From WRAV01 sp050950205 (lineage in GTDB: Bacteria > Bacillota > Clostridia > Oscillospirales > Ruminococcaceae), in assembly GCA_050950205.1 (NCBI GenBank), contig JBMNHF010000002.1:1-64000 (forward strand): 64,000 nt of DNA, in the 5' to 3' direction. The notes under the pieces are model-generated. The model made no database searches and was not told the origin of the DNA. It saw nothing but the letters and a program-made list of their open reading frames with translations. Shown piece by piece: positions 22,678-31,319 of this stretch. The position numbers and the translations under genes are program-made. Every line of letters starts with the position of its first letter. The stretch's first letter is position 1.

Positions 22678-23643
22678 TTACCGTTTTCCCACCGTTTCCA
22701 GGCTCACCATCTTTTCCAGTTCGTCCAGCAACCGAAGGCTTTGACGCTCAAAAGCCATGCCGTCCACATATATGTACCAGTCCTTCAAAGTGGCCTGAAG
22801 TCTTTTGTAATGGTCGCTGCGCTCCAGATGTTTGATGGTGACATAATCTTCGTAAAGGAATATGATCTCCAAGGAATTGAAGAGGGCGCGGCCTTCTTCG
22901 CTGGTGGCATCTTCCGGGTCAAACACCCAGTCGGTTTGGTGGGCGGCAATGTTTTTAAAGCCTACCCGTTCCATCAGCTCGCCTTCCAGGGTGTCCCCGG
23001 TGGCAACGGTGAAGGGCATCAGCCGCAGATAAAGGGCGGGCAGGGGGTGGGATTCGGGGTAAGCGGCGGCAATGCTGTCCAGCCGCGCCTGCAGATTCTT
23101 TACAAACCGCTCCCCGATGATTGCTCCGGTGGTGCGTCCCTCTAAGATGGAAGCCAGCTGAATGTAGGCTTCCTCCCACTCGGGGATGCTGCGGCAGTAG
23201 GAGGGTACAATCACCAACGTTGCTCCAATTTCCTCCAACGTCTTCATGGCTTCGGTGGGCAGTTCCTCTACCGAGAGCACCACCTGGGGCTTGAGCTCCC
23301 GCAACCCTTTGGTGTCGGGATACTTAGAGGTGCCGTACTGAGGCAGGGAAAGGATGGAGCTTGGGTAAGAGCATTCGGAAGAGCGCCCTGCCAAACGGTC
23401 TTCCAGCCCCAAATCGCAGATCTTTTCGGTGATGGAGGGAGCCAGAGACACCACCTTGCCCGGGCGGGCGTTGATGATGGCGGAGCCGACCTGCAGCGGG
23501 TATTCCGGGTCAGGTTCTGGCTGGGATAGTTCGGCAGGAGAAGAATCTGGGGAAGACTCGGTGCTTTCCTTCTGGTCACAACCTGCCAGAGAAAAGAGCA
23601 GCAGTGCGGCCAACACCGCGGCAATCCATCGTTTCAGCCTCAT
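22678..23643 (-). CDS. Substrate-binding lipoprotein of a metallophore/cobalamin-type ABC importer
   Basis: 321 residues. The signal peptide ends in the lipobox SLAGC (Cys near residue 22), followed by a Ser/Pro/Glu-rich linker and a periplasmic-binding-protein fold of the BtuF/FhuD type. The opening RPGKVVSLAPSITEKICDLGLEDRLAGRS is diagnostic. The ATG at 23643 follows GGAGG. No permease or ATPase gene is adjacent, so it is an orphan receptor that must share a transporter encoded elsewhere. The ligand (cobalamin, haem or ferric siderophore) cannot be told. Confidence 0.85.
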   Translation of the reverse strand: MRLKRWIAAVLAALLLFSLAGCDQKESTESSPDSSPAELSQPEPDPEYPLQVGSAIINARPGKVVSLAPSITEKICDLGLEDRLAGRSSECSYPSSILSLPQYGTSKYPDTKGLRELKPQVVLSVEELPTEAMKTLEEIGATLVIVPSYCRSIPEWEEAYIQLASILEGRTTGAIIGERFVKNLQARLDSIAAAYPESHPLPALYLRLMPFTVATGDTLEGELMERVGFKNIAAHQTDWVFDPEDATSEEGRALFNSLEIIFLYEDYVTIKHLERSDHYKRLQATLKDWYIYVDGMAFERQSLRLLDELEKMVSLETVGKR

Positions 23644-23762
23644 GGCAATCCTCCAGTTAAGGCATTCCGGAAAGGGATTCCGGCGTGTTGATGCTTGTAT
23701 TATTGTACTGCATAAGAACAACTTTTGTCAATCAAAGAAAGGGAAGTTAAAGCAAGCTAACT

Positions 23763-24743
23763 TCAGGTTGCCTCCTCGGAACTTTGGTCTTTAAGAGCGT
23801 CCCGGGCCAGCTCTTCCAGCTCCTCGTAGCGGGTGAGCGTTCCTGCCCGGCGGCGCAGAGCGGCAGCTCCCCGCCAGCCTTTGCAGTACCATGCCACATG
23901 CTTGCGGGCTTCCCGCATGGCGATATATTCGCCCTTGTATTCCACCGCCAGCCGAATCTGCCGCAGCATGATGGCCATCTTTTCCTCGGGGCAGGGTTCG
24001 GGCAGACGCACCCCCTGCTCCAGCCACGCTTTGAGGATGCGAAAGACCCAGGGTGCTCCTTGAGCACCTCGGCCAATCATCACCAAATCCACCTTGGTTT
24101 CTTCGTACATCCGCTCGGCGCTTTCAATGTCGCAGACATCTCCGTTGCCGATGACGGGGATATCCAAAGCCTCCTTCACCCGGGCGATGGTGGCAAGGTC
24201 TACCGGCGGGGCGTACATCTGCATTCTGGTTCTGCCGTGGACGGTGACGGCATTGGCCCCGGCCTCCTGAGCCAGCAGGGCAAGCTCCACAGCGTTGATC
24301 TGGTCGCTGTCCCAACCGGTGCGAATTTTCACCGTCAGAGGCAGTTTGGTCACCGCCCGGACCGCCCGGATGATTTCGGTAGCCAGAGCAGGATTTTTCA
24401 TCAGAGCGCTGCCGCTGCCGGCGCCCGCCACCTTGGGGGCGGGGCAGCCCATGTTGATGTCCAAGGCGTCGGGCCGGTATTGCTGGGCAATGAGGGCGGC
24501 CTGGGCCATGGACTCGGGATGGTCCCCAAAGAGCTGGACAGCGCAGGGCCGTTCGGCATCGCTGACGCTGAGCAGCTGGGCCGTTTTGCGGGAGCGGTGC
24601 TCCAGCCCCTTGGCGCTGGCCATTTCTCCTACGGCGTAACAGGCCCCTTCGGCCATGCATATTTCCCGAAAGGCGCGATCAGCCACTCCGGCCATGGGGG
24701 CCAGAGCAGCGGTTTTTGGCAAGATCAGGTTTCCCAGTTTCAA
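23763..24743 (-). CDS. dusB: tRNA-dihydrouridine synthase (DusB type)
   Basis: Flavoenzyme (326 residues) that reduces specific uridines in tRNA to dihydrouridine. APMAGVADRAFREIC at the N-terminus binds FMN. The DINMGCPAPKVAGAGSGSALMKNP block holds the catalytic Cys (near residue 100). TVKIRTGWD, VHGRTRMQMY, GNGDVCD and GRGAQGAPW follow in the usual order. It is divergent from the polyamine gene pair. The length and GNGD/GRGAQG signatures fit the DusB group. Confidence 0.95.
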   Translation of the reverse strand: MKLGNLILPKTAALAPMAGVADRAFREICMAEGACYAVGEMASAKGLEHRSRKTAQLLSVSDAERPCAVQLFGDHPESMAQAALIAQQYRPDALDINMGCPAPKVAGAGSGSALMKNPALATEIIRAVRAVTKLPLTVKIRTGWDSDQINAVELALLAQEAGANAVTVHGRTRMQMYAPPVDLATIARVKEALDIPVIGNGDVCDIESAERMYEETKVDLVMIGRGAQGAPWVFRILKAWLEQGVRLPEPCPEEKMAIMLRQIRLAVEYKGEYIAMREARKHVAWYCKGWRGAAALRRRAGTLTRYEELEELARDALKDQSSEEAT

Positions 24744-24862
24744 ACAGGCATCTCCTTTAGAAAAAAAGGGCTACTTTTTGCCCCTTCGTCATCGATTCTA
24801 AAACTTTGTTTTCCATATGCGAATATAATTTAGCAAATCCTAAGGAAAATGGCAAGTTTTTG

Positions 24863-24871
24863 TGCTATACT
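24863..24871 (+). promoter_or_regulatory. Extended -10 promoter of the polyamine genes
   Basis: TGCTATACT has the extended -10 form TG-N-TATACT and lies 46 bases before the start codon. No good -35 box was seen. Confidence 0.5.
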
Positions 24872-24916
24872 AATGGCAAACCAAAAGGGATTTTGTCTAG
24901 CAAAGGAGAAAGCACT

Positions 24917-26128
24917 ATGGCCAAGAAGACTCTGATTATCGGAGCCGGAGGCGTAGCCGGCGTAGCCGTACACAAATGCTGCCAAAACAGCGAAATTTTT
25001 CCCGACATTATGATTGCCAGTCGCAACAAAGATAAGTGCGACAAGCTGCGAGAAGAAGCTCTGGCCCGCACCGGAAGCTCCACCAAAATTTCCACAGCGC
25101 AGCTGGATGCCATGGATGTGGAGGCCACCACCAAACTGATTAAGGAATACGGCGCCGATTTGGTGCTGAACCTGGCGCTGCCCTATCAGGATTTGGCGAT
25201 TATGGACGCCTGCCTTGCCGCCGGGGTGGATTATGTGGACACCGCCAACTATGAGCCGGAGGATACCGCAAAATTTGAATACAAATGGCAGTGGGCTTAC
25301 CGGGACCGCTACAAGGAGGCGGGCATCACCGCTCTGCTGGGCAGCGGCTTTGACCCGGGGGTTACCAGCGTCTTTTCCGCTTATGCCCTCAAGCATTATT
25401 TTGATGAAATTCACTATATCGACATTCTGGACTGCAATGGGGGAGACCACGGCTATCCCTTTGCCACCAACTTCAACCCCGAAATCAACATTCGGGAAGT
25501 TTCCGCCCCCGGCAGCTACTGGGAAAACGGACAGTGGGTGCACACCGAGCCCATGGAAATCAAACGGGAGTACGACTTTCCCCAGGTGGGCAAAAAGGAC
25601 ATGTACCTGCTGCACCATGAGGAGATTGAATCTCTGGCCATCAACATTCCCGGTGTCAAGCGGATTCGTTTCTTCATGACCTTTGGACAAAGCTATCTTA
25701 CCCACCTCAAATGCCTGGAAAACGTGGGGATGACTTCCATCGAGCCCATTGAATTTGAAGGACATCAGATCATTCCCCTGCAGTTCCTCAAGGCGGTGCT
25801 TCCCGACCCCTCCTCTTTGGGCCCTCGCACGGTGGGCAAAACCAACATCGGCTGCATCTTCCAGGGAATCAAGGACGGCAAACCCCGCAACCTGTATATC
25901 TACAACGTCTGCGATCATCAGGAGTGCTACCGGGAGGTGGGTAGTCAGGCCGTAGCCTACACCACCGGCGTTCCCGCCATGATTGGCGCCATGATGCTCC
26001 TCACCGGCACCTGGAAGGGCCCCGGTGTCTTCAACATCGAGGAGTTTGATCCCGACCCCTTTATGGACGCCCTCAACAAATGGGGTCTGCCTTGGGTGAT
26101 TGACGAAAACCCCGTACTGGTGGACTAA
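24917..26128 (+). CDS. Carboxynorspermidine synthase (saccharopine dehydrogenase family)
   Basis: NADPH-dependent reductase of 403 residues. It condenses aspartate semialdehyde with a diamine (putrescine or diaminopropane) to give carboxyspermidine or carboxynorspermidine. The Rossmann motif LIIGAGGVAGVAVHKC is at residues 5-20, and VLNLALPYQDLAIMDAC and GVDYVDTANYE follow. The assignment to the polyamine branch rests on the next gene, a carboxynorspermidine decarboxylase. The ATG at 24917 follows AAAGGAG eight bases upstream. The long antisense open frame over it is a shadow. Confidence 0.9.
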   Translation: MAKKTLIIGAGGVAGVAVHKCCQNSEIFPDIMIASRNKDKCDKLREEALARTGSSTKISTAQLDAMDVEATTKLIKEYGADLVLNLALPYQDLAIMDACLAAGVDYVDTANYEPEDTAKFEYKWQWAYRDRYKEAGITALLGSGFDPGVTSVFSAYALKHYFDEIHYIDILDCNGGDHGYPFATNFNPEINIREVSAPGSYWENGQWVHTEPMEIKREYDFPQVGKKDMYLLHHEEIESLAINIPGVKRIRFFMTFGQSYLTHLKCLENVGMTSIEPIEFEGHQIIPLQFLKAVLPDPSSLGPRTVGKTNIGCIFQGIKDGKPRNLYIYNVCDHQECYREVGSQAVAYTTGVPAMIGAMMLLTGTWKGPGVFNIEEFDPDPFMDALNKWGLPWVIDENPVLVD

Positions 26129-26137
26129 AGCACCTGC

Positions 26138-26225
26138 CCGCCAAAGGCCCACGGTCTTTGGCGGTTCCCCTTTGGGGGGAAAGCGAATGCACTTTGAACA
26201 ACGCCGGCCCCATCCCAAAGGGGAA
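26138..26225. repeat. Nested inverted repeats between the two polyamine genes
   Basis: A 9-bp hairpin, CCGCCAAAG with CTTTGGCGG (26138-26164), stands beside a second perfect pair, TTCCCCTTTGGG (26165-26176) with CCCAAAGGGGAA (26214-26225). A related CCCCTTTGGGGG core lies at about 48861-48872. It looks like a degenerate interspersed palindromic element, but the copy number cannot be judged here. Confidence 0.5.
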
Positions 26226-26271
26226 GGTGGCTGCTTAGACACTTTGGCTGGCGAAGGATAGGAGGAAACCC

Positions 26272-27405
26272 ATGGAATTTAACCAGCTTCCCACCCCTTG
26301 TTTTGTGGTGGATGAGGCTTTAATTGAACACAACCTCAAAATTCTGCGGGGGGTCATGGACCGGACCGGATGCAAAATTTTGCTGGCTCAAAAGGCCTTT
26401 TCCATGTTTCGCCTGTACCCCCTGATTGGAAAGTACCTGGCGGGAACCGCCGCCAGCGGCCTGTACGAGGCCAAGCTGGGTTTGGAGATGGGGGGCGAGA
26501 ACCACGTCTTCTGCACCGCCTACCGGGACAGTGAATTTGAGGAAATTACCCAAATCTGCGGCCACATCATCTTCAATTCCTTTGGGCAACTGGAGCGGTT
26601 TGGGGAGAAAGCTCTGGCAGCGGGGGCCAGCATCGGCATTCGGGTCAATCCCCAGTGCTCCACCCAGGGGGATCAGGCCATCTATGACCCCTGTTCTCCC
26701 GGCTCTCGTCTGGGGGTGACCCTGGAGAATTTCCGCCCCGACCTCATGGAGCGCTATGGGGTGGAAGGGCTGCACTTTCACACCCTTTGCGAGCAGGACG
26801 CCGCACCGCTGGCCCAAACGGTGGAGGCCTTGGAGCGGAACTTTTCTCCCTTTTTGCCCCGGATGAAGTGGCTGAATTTGGGGGGAGGCCATCACATCAC
26901 CCGAGCAGGCTACGATATCCCCCTGCTGGAGCAGATCATCCGCCACCTGCAGCAAACCTATGATCTGCAAATTTACCTGGAACCGGGAGAAGCCATTGCC
27001 CTCAACGCCGGATTTTTGGTGACCTCGGTGCTGGATGTCACCAAAAACGCAGAGGTGCAAAACGCCATTCTGGATGCATCGGCCGCCTGCCATATGCCGG
27101 ATGTGCTGGAAATGCCCTATCGCCCCCCTCTTTTGCACAGTGGCCAGCCGGGAGAAAAGCCCTACACCTACCGTCTGGGCGGGCCCACCTGTCTGGCGGG
27201 AGATATTGTGGGAGACTACAGCTTTGACCAACCCCTAAAATCAGGAGATCGGCTGGTGTTTGGCGATATGGCCATTTACTCCATGGTCAAAACCAACACC
27301 TTTAACGGTATGCCTCTGCCCGCCATTGCGCTGCGCGGCAAAGACGGGGATTGCACCATCGTCAAAGAATTTGGATATGAAGACTTTCGCAACCGCCTTT
27401 CGTAA
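26272..27405 (+). CDS. nspC: Carboxynorspermidine decarboxylase
   Basis: PLP enzyme (377 residues, fold type III, alanine racemase-like barrel) that decarboxylates carboxyspermidine or carboxynorspermidine to the polyamine. The PLP lysine is expected in ILLAQKAFSMF (near residue 42). HFHTLCEQ, LNLGGGHHITRAGYD (phosphate-binding glycines, near 205), YLEPGEAI and the C-terminal GGPTCLAGDIVGDY follow the family order. ATG at 26272 after AGGAGG. Together with the preceding gene it forms the aspartate-semialdehyde route to spermidine, the alternative to SpeD/SpeE found in many gut Firmicutes. Confidence 0.95.
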   Translation: MEFNQLPTPCFVVDEALIEHNLKILRGVMDRTGCKILLAQKAFSMFRLYPLIGKYLAGTAASGLYEAKLGLEMGGENHVFCTAYRDSEFEEITQICGHIIFNSFGQLERFGEKALAAGASIGIRVNPQCSTQGDQAIYDPCSPGSRLGVTLENFRPDLMERYGVEGLHFHTLCEQDAAPLAQTVEALERNFSPFLPRMKWLNLGGGHHITRAGYDIPLLEQIIRHLQQTYDLQIYLEPGEAIALNAGFLVTSVLDVTKNAEVQNAILDASAACHMPDVLEMPYRPPLLHSGQPGEKPYTYRLGGPTCLAGDIVGDYSFDQPLKSGDRLVFGDMAIYSMVKTNTFNGMPLPAIALRGKDGDCTIVKEFGYEDFRNRLS

Positions 27406-27419
27406 CGGAAGGCGGTTTT
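27391..27419 (+). terminator. nspC: Terminator overlapping the nspC stop codon
   Basis: AACCGCCTT pairs with AAGGCGGTT, followed by TTCC. The last codons and the TAA lie inside the hairpin. Confidence 0.75.
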
Positions 27420-27474
27420 CCATAAAATGTTATACATTATTCACAATTATTTTACATAATCTTATCCTTTTCTA

Positions 27475-27504
27475 TTGACAAATGCGCAAATGGAAAGGTA
27501 TACT
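27475..27504 (+). promoter_or_regulatory. Strong sigma-A promoter of an orphan transcription unit
   Basis: A perfect TTGACA (27475-27480), an 18-base spacer, then TATACT (27499-27504). It drives a region of about 570 bases with no recognised gene. Confidence 0.75.
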
Positions 27505-28052
27505 AAAGGTGAGGAACGGGAAGAATGAAAGTAAGATTTCAGCTTGTTCCCGGACGAATATGGAACAAGGGAAAGGGGTGGTTCCGATGTACAAGGAAGA
27601 TGAAAGCCCAAAGTACCCCGGGGCCCAGCGCCAGCCCCGACCGCCTTGCCCTACCTTAACACGCGGTATTTATCCATTGTAAAGAAAATGGACACAACCG
27701 AACCCCTCTGGCGGAGGCAGCCATTAGTAGCAGGTGGGTTTAGGCCGGATTGAATGGCGAAGAAATAAATTTGGAGCCAAGTTCACGCAAACAACAGATG
27801 AGTCCAAGTTTATCAAGTTTATCCAACAAATCATCGAAGACCAACCAAATCAAAGCGTATATCATTGGAATAAAGGAGTTTTAGATCAAGGGATTTGGGC
27901 AGTACGTGTCAAGTCTTGTAAGGCGCGCCTCTGCCGACAGAACCTGTAAAGGTAATCCAAGGAACGAATCTCCTCAGGTAACCATCCCCCGCAAACCTTG
28001 GCATCATGCCAAATCAGTTTAGGTTGACGTGGGGCAAATATCAACAAAAATG
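27505..28052 (+). ncRNA. Orphan transcript of unknown nature
   Basis: The stretch between a strong promoter and two terminators. It includes a perfect 8-bp hairpin (CTTGTTCC with GGAACAAG, 27543-27569), a 31-codon ORF with a good ribosome binding site, and roughly 350 bases with no convincing coding. An open frame at 27734-27949 has no ribosome binding site and no family resemblance. It could be a regulatory RNA, an mRNA for a small peptide, or a decayed gene. Typed as ncRNA for want of a better class. Confidence 0.35.
27587..27682 (+). CDS. Possible small proline-rich peptide (31 residues)
   Basis: ATG six bases after AAAGGGGTGG, downstream of a near-consensus promoter. The product is charged at the N-terminus (MYKEDESPKYPG) and proline-rich after it (RQPRPPCPTL), with one Cys. 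No family recognised. It lies near a GHKL/LytTR two-component pair, a class often tuned to peptide signals, but nothing in the sequence links them directly. Confidence 0.35.
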   Translation: MYKEDESPKYPGAQRQPRPPCPTLTRGIYPL

Positions 28053-28084
28053 GCCGCACTCTCGGAGGGGAGTGCGGCTCTTTT
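28053..28084. terminator. Bidirectional terminator
   Basis: GCCGCACTC pairs with GAGTGCGGC. It is followed by TCTTTT on the plus strand and by CATTTTTG on the minus strand. Confidence 0.8.
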
Positions 28085-28110
28085 GTATGCACTGTATATG
28101 TTGCTTTGTT

Positions 28111-28150
28111 ATCCGTCTTTTTTCCCTTTGGGAAGAAGGACGGATTTTTT
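28111..28150 (+). terminator. Second plus-strand terminator
   Basis: ATCCGTC and TTCCC pair with GGGAA and GACGGAT, followed by six T. It backs up the terminator just upstream. Confidence 0.75.
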
Positions 28151-28183
28151 GCTCTCCTCCACCTTCAGAAACACGAAGTACAT

Positions 28184-29455
28184 TTATGTGGTTGCCTGAA
28201 AGACAAACCAGTCGTCCTTGATTGAGAATTGGCACACTCCTCCGTGCTTTTCCACCATATGTACCATGCTTTTGATGCCAAAGCCATGCCCCGGTTGCTG
28301 GGATACAGGTAACCCCTCGTGGAGCACAGGCTCTGTCTGATAGCGGTTGCGAATGTCAATGCACAGTTTGGTATTTTTGGAATACACACGCAGCCGGATG
28401 ATGCGCTTATCCCTGTCCGGTATTTGTTCTGCGGCTTGTATGGCGTTTTCCAAAGCGTTGGACAAGAGGGAGCAAAGCTCGGTGTCGCTAAAAGGAAGCA
28501 AGTCCGGCAACTTGGCATCGATCAGCAATTGGACTCCCGACTGTTTTGCTTTGGCGGCAAAAGCAGACAAAATTAAGTTGACGGTTTCGTTTTCGCAAAA
28601 ACGCAGGGGGGTAATGGCGTCCATATCCGACTGTGCGGTGCGCAGATACTCTTTGATCTCCTGGATCTGTCCCTTGGATGCCAGTGTCTGCAAAAAGGCG
28701 AAATGGTGGCGCATATCGTGCCGGTAGGCTGCAGCGTTTTGCTGTATCTGCCGCAGAGAGGCAAACTCGGTTTGTGCCAGCCGAAACTGGGCATCCAACC
28801 AATCCCGCTCTCTTTGAATCCTTGCCTGTTCTTGGGTTTCGGCATAGTAAAGAAGGATAAAAATCAAATAAAATGTGGAGGACACAAAGGGCATAAACTG
28901 TACTGCCGCCCGTGAACCTCGGTACAAAAAATCGGTATAAACGGTGGTGGAAAAGTCGAACAAATAGTAAAAGGCTGGCATGGCGCCAAACAAAAGGCAA
29001 GATTTTACCGAGCGCTCCATCAAATGCCCAACGGAATTAACCACATATTTGCGCAGAAGATAGAATAGCAAGACCCCAGCCACCATATAGCCCACATGAT
29101 CCATGGTAACACTTTGAAAAGCCACCCCTGTAACAGTTCCAATCCAACGGGGAGGTTGGCAGCACAGAAAGGAAACAAACATACAGGTTAGGGAAATCAG
29201 CCAGGAGCGCTTTAAGTATACGGCGATAAAAACAGCAACCGGCAGGTGAGAAAGGAGGGGATAGATTTTCACCGTCATTTCCATGCCGTAGGTCCGCAAG
29301 CAGAGCAGCTGCAGCAGGAATAAAACGGTGGTAAAGCATCCAACCACCAGATTGTTTTTACGGGTAAATATCATTCCCGCAAAACTGGTTGCCACTGCCA
29401 CTCCAAAGGTGAGGACAAACCAATAGCGTAAAAACTCAATCAAGGTTTCTATCAT
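28184..29455 (-). CDS. Sensor histidine kinase with GHKL ATPase domain (AgrC/ComD-like)
   Basis: Membrane sensor kinase of 423 residues. About six hydrophobic segments fill residues 1-205, a linker coil follows, and the phosphoacceptor motif is YRHDMRHH near residue 245. The ATPase has the N-box LLSNALENAIQAAE near 340 and the G-box GHGFGIKSM near 395. This architecture (polytopic sensor, HDxRHH box, GHKL ATPase, no HAMP) is typical of peptide-responsive quorum or bacteriocin regulators paired with LytTR regulators, as here. The regulator gene lies three bases upstream on the same strand. No AgrB/AgrD-type signal genes are present. Confidence 0.9.
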   Translation of the reverse strand: MIETLIEFLRYWFVLTFGVAVATSFAGMIFTRKNNLVVGCFTTVLFLLQLLCLRTYGMEMTVKIYPLLSHLPVAVFIAVYLKRSWLISLTCMFVSFLCCQPPRWIGTVTGVAFQSVTMDHVGYMVAGVLLFYLLRKYVVNSVGHLMERSVKSCLLFGAMPAFYYLFDFSTTVYTDFLYRGSRAAVQFMPFVSSTFYLIFILLYYAETQEQARIQRERDWLDAQFRLAQTEFASLRQIQQNAAAYRHDMRHHFAFLQTLASKGQIQEIKEYLRTAQSDMDAITPLRFCENETVNLILSAFAAKAKQSGVQLLIDAKLPDLLPFSDTELCSLLSNALENAIQAAEQIPDRDKRIIRLRVYSKNTKLCIDIRNRYQTEPVLHEGLPVSQQPGHGFGIKSMVHMVEKHGGVCQFSIKDDWFVFQATT

Positions 29456-29458
29456 ACC

Positions 29459-30186
29459 TTATTCCTCTTCCATTTGATAATTGAGGTACCGCTGCTTCAC
29501 CTCCCGGGCTTTGCCCTGCGCAATGGGAATGGTGGAAAGGGTCTGCAAGGTGATTTGGTGGTTATTGATGGTGTTTACATACTGCATATTCACAAGGTAA
29601 GAGCGGTGAGGCTTGATAAAACACTGATAGTTCAGCAGGGTATCGCAGACGGAGGAAAAAGATTCGGTACACTCAATTACTTTGCCGGAGCGCAGGTGGT
29701 ACAGCACATTCCGGCCGATCACCTCCACAAACGTTAGGTTGGAGAGGAGTATTTTTTGTATCCCCTCATTGCTTCTTACCACAATGGCGGCATCGTTGTT
29801 ATTTGTTTTTATCTGCTCCAACACCTCGTCAAGGGTGAAGAACAGCTTTTCTTTCGAGATTGGTTTTAATACATAGTTGATGGCCTTGACCGAATAGCTT
29901 TCCAAAGCAAATTCCTGAGAGGATGTAAAGAAGAGAGAATGGGTGAGGATTTGTCAAACCCACGAATCTCCTTTGCCACATCAATGCCTGTAAAGCCCGG
30001 CATAATGATGTCCAGACAGTAGATGTCAAACCGCTTTCCTTTTTCCAAGGCCGAGATCAGATCAAATCCGTTGGCAAAGGCGGCGTATTCGCAGTTTAGA
30101 TGTTTGGATGCCCGGTACTGGCTTATAAGCTGTGCCATATTGGATAACTCGTCTATATTATCATCACAGACCGCGATCTGCAGCAT
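29459..30186 (-). pseudogene. LytTR response regulator, frameshifted in the receiver domain
   Basis: Partner of the GHKL kinase. ATG at 30186 after GGGGGAA. The receiver has the acidic pair VCDDN, phospho-Asp CLDIIMPGFTG (near residue 57) and IRGFDKSSPIL. The frame then breaks; the neighbouring frame resumes FTSSQEFALESYSVKAINYVLKP and continues through an intact LytTR DNA-binding domain (IVVRSNEGIQKILLSNLTFVEVIGRNVLYHL) to the stop at 29459. Two extra bases in a CT run on the coding strand (plus strand 29932-29937) explain it; removing one CT gives the natural PILFFTSS. Assembly error, pseudogene or slipped-strand switch are all possible. Confidence 0.85.
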
Positions 30187-30489
30187 AACGCAGTTCCCCC
30201 GTTCCTTTGTTGGCACAATAAGTGTATCACAAAAACGGAAGATCCGAAACTATGATTCGTGCAGAAAAAATCATGTTTCATGCAGCAGATGGTTTTGCAG
30301 GAAATATTTTTGATAGATTGAAAGAAAGGAAAGACTTGGGGTACCATCTGCCGTTTGCAAAAGATAGAGTTACAAGGCGTTTGCAACGCCGCTTAAGCCC
30401 CGCCACCTTGGGTAGGGGAGATACACAAAAGGCAGAGGCAGATGGCGGTATGTTGCATCCGCCTTTTTAAAAAACGGGAGGAAATGTCG
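30187..30489. other. Intergenic stretch with hairpins before lemA
   Basis: About 300 bases between divergent units. On the plus strand there is a perfect GGCGTT-TGC-AACGCC hairpin near 30378-30392. A terminator-like GGCGG-loop-CCGCC-TTTTT (30444-30468) ends only 22 bases before the LemA start and could attenuate it. No promoter was placed with confidence. Confidence 0.4.
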
Positions 30490-31020
30490 ATGCTACCAAC
30501 GCTTATTGCCATTATCACAATTGTTGTGGTGATTGTTCTATGGGCAATTTCTACACAGCGCAGGCTGGTGGTGCTGGATGAGAATGTCAGCAATGCCATG
30601 AGCCAAATTGGGGTACAGCTTTCCAGCCGCTTTGATGCTCTGACGGCTCTGTTGGATTTGATCAAAGGTTACGCAAAGCACGAAAGCGAAACGCTGATGA
30701 AGACCATCAAATCCAGAAGAAGCGTGATTACTGCAAAATCCACGCCGGAGGATGTGCTGCGCCAAGAAGGGGTTATTTCCGAAGCTTTGGGAAGGATTAC
30801 CATGGTAACGGAGCAATACCCCGAGCTGAAAGTAAATCAGGCCTATATCAAGACGATGGATGCGGTGCAGACCTTTGAAAACATGGTGCGCACCAGCTGC
30901 CTGATTTATAACGACAGCGTCACCAAGCTCAACCGGGAAACCCGAATGTTCCCCGTTTGTATCCTTGCCGGGATGTTGGGATTTCGGCAAAGGGAATACC
31001 TTGTGGATCAGGCCGACTAA
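30490..31020 (+). CDS. lemA: LemA family protein
   Basis: 176 residues: an N-terminal membrane helix (about 2-19), then the LemA helical bundle. Hallmarks are VVLDENVSNAMSQIGVQLSSRFDAL near the start, SRRSVITAKSTPEDVLRQEG, and the C-terminal YNDSVTKLNRETRMFP followed by GMLGFRQREY. I chose the ATG at 30490, eight bases after GGGAGG. The protein is anchored in the membrane with a long helical domain; its biochemical role is not settled. In many Firmicutes it is followed by a DUF2207 membrane protein, and here a decayed remnant of one follows. Confidence 0.9.
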   Translation: MLPTLIAIITIVVVIVLWAISTQRRLVVLDENVSNAMSQIGVQLSSRFDALTALLDLIKGYAKHESETLMKTIKSRRSVITAKSTPEDVLRQEGVISEALGRITMVTEQYPELKVNQAYIKTMDAVQTFENMVRTSCLIYNDSVTKLNRETRMFPVCILAGMLGFRQREYLVDQAD

Positions 31021-31052
31021 GCCGATATGCCCAGCATGAAGTGAGGGGCTCT

Positions 31053-31319
31053 ATGGGCAAAGGAGGAAAAGGGTCTTATTCTTTGCTTGATTCTGCTCAT
31101 TGCTCTTCCCCTGCCTGATTTTGCGGCGAATCAGGTGCATACCATGGAGATTCCGGCGTTCTTTACTAGGACGGTTCCCTGCACATCACCCAAAACTGGG
31201 AGGGGAGCTTTGGGGAAGGCGCCGAATGCTATATCCCCATGAATGCACTCGATTACCTGACCAACAGCCAACTGACCGTATCCGACCAAAACGGCAGATA
31301 TGCTACCCTGCCGGAATAA
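31053..31319 (+). pseudogene. Decayed DUF2207 membrane protein gene (5' remnant)
   Basis: Downstream of lemA, different frames carry the expected pieces of a DUF2207 protein. First comes a signal peptide (LILLIALPLPDFAANQVHTMEI). Then, after a frame change and an in-frame TAG near 31166, comes GSLHITQNWEGSFGEGAECY and PMNALDYLTNSQLTVSDQNG. The reading ends in TAA at 31319 and the long remainder of the protein is absent. Several lesions plus a 3' deletion make this a true pseudogene and not a base-calling error. LemA and DUF2207 are a known gene pair. Confidence 0.7.

Noticed and set aside
24830..26242. Minus-strand open frame of 470 codons opposite the carboxynorspermidine synthase gene
   Set aside because: The plus strand encodes a recognised enzyme with start site and motifs; the antisense frame has neither.
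27734..27949. 71-codon open frame in the orphan transcription unit
   Set aside because: No ribosome binding site and no recognisable family; kept only as part of the unexplained region.
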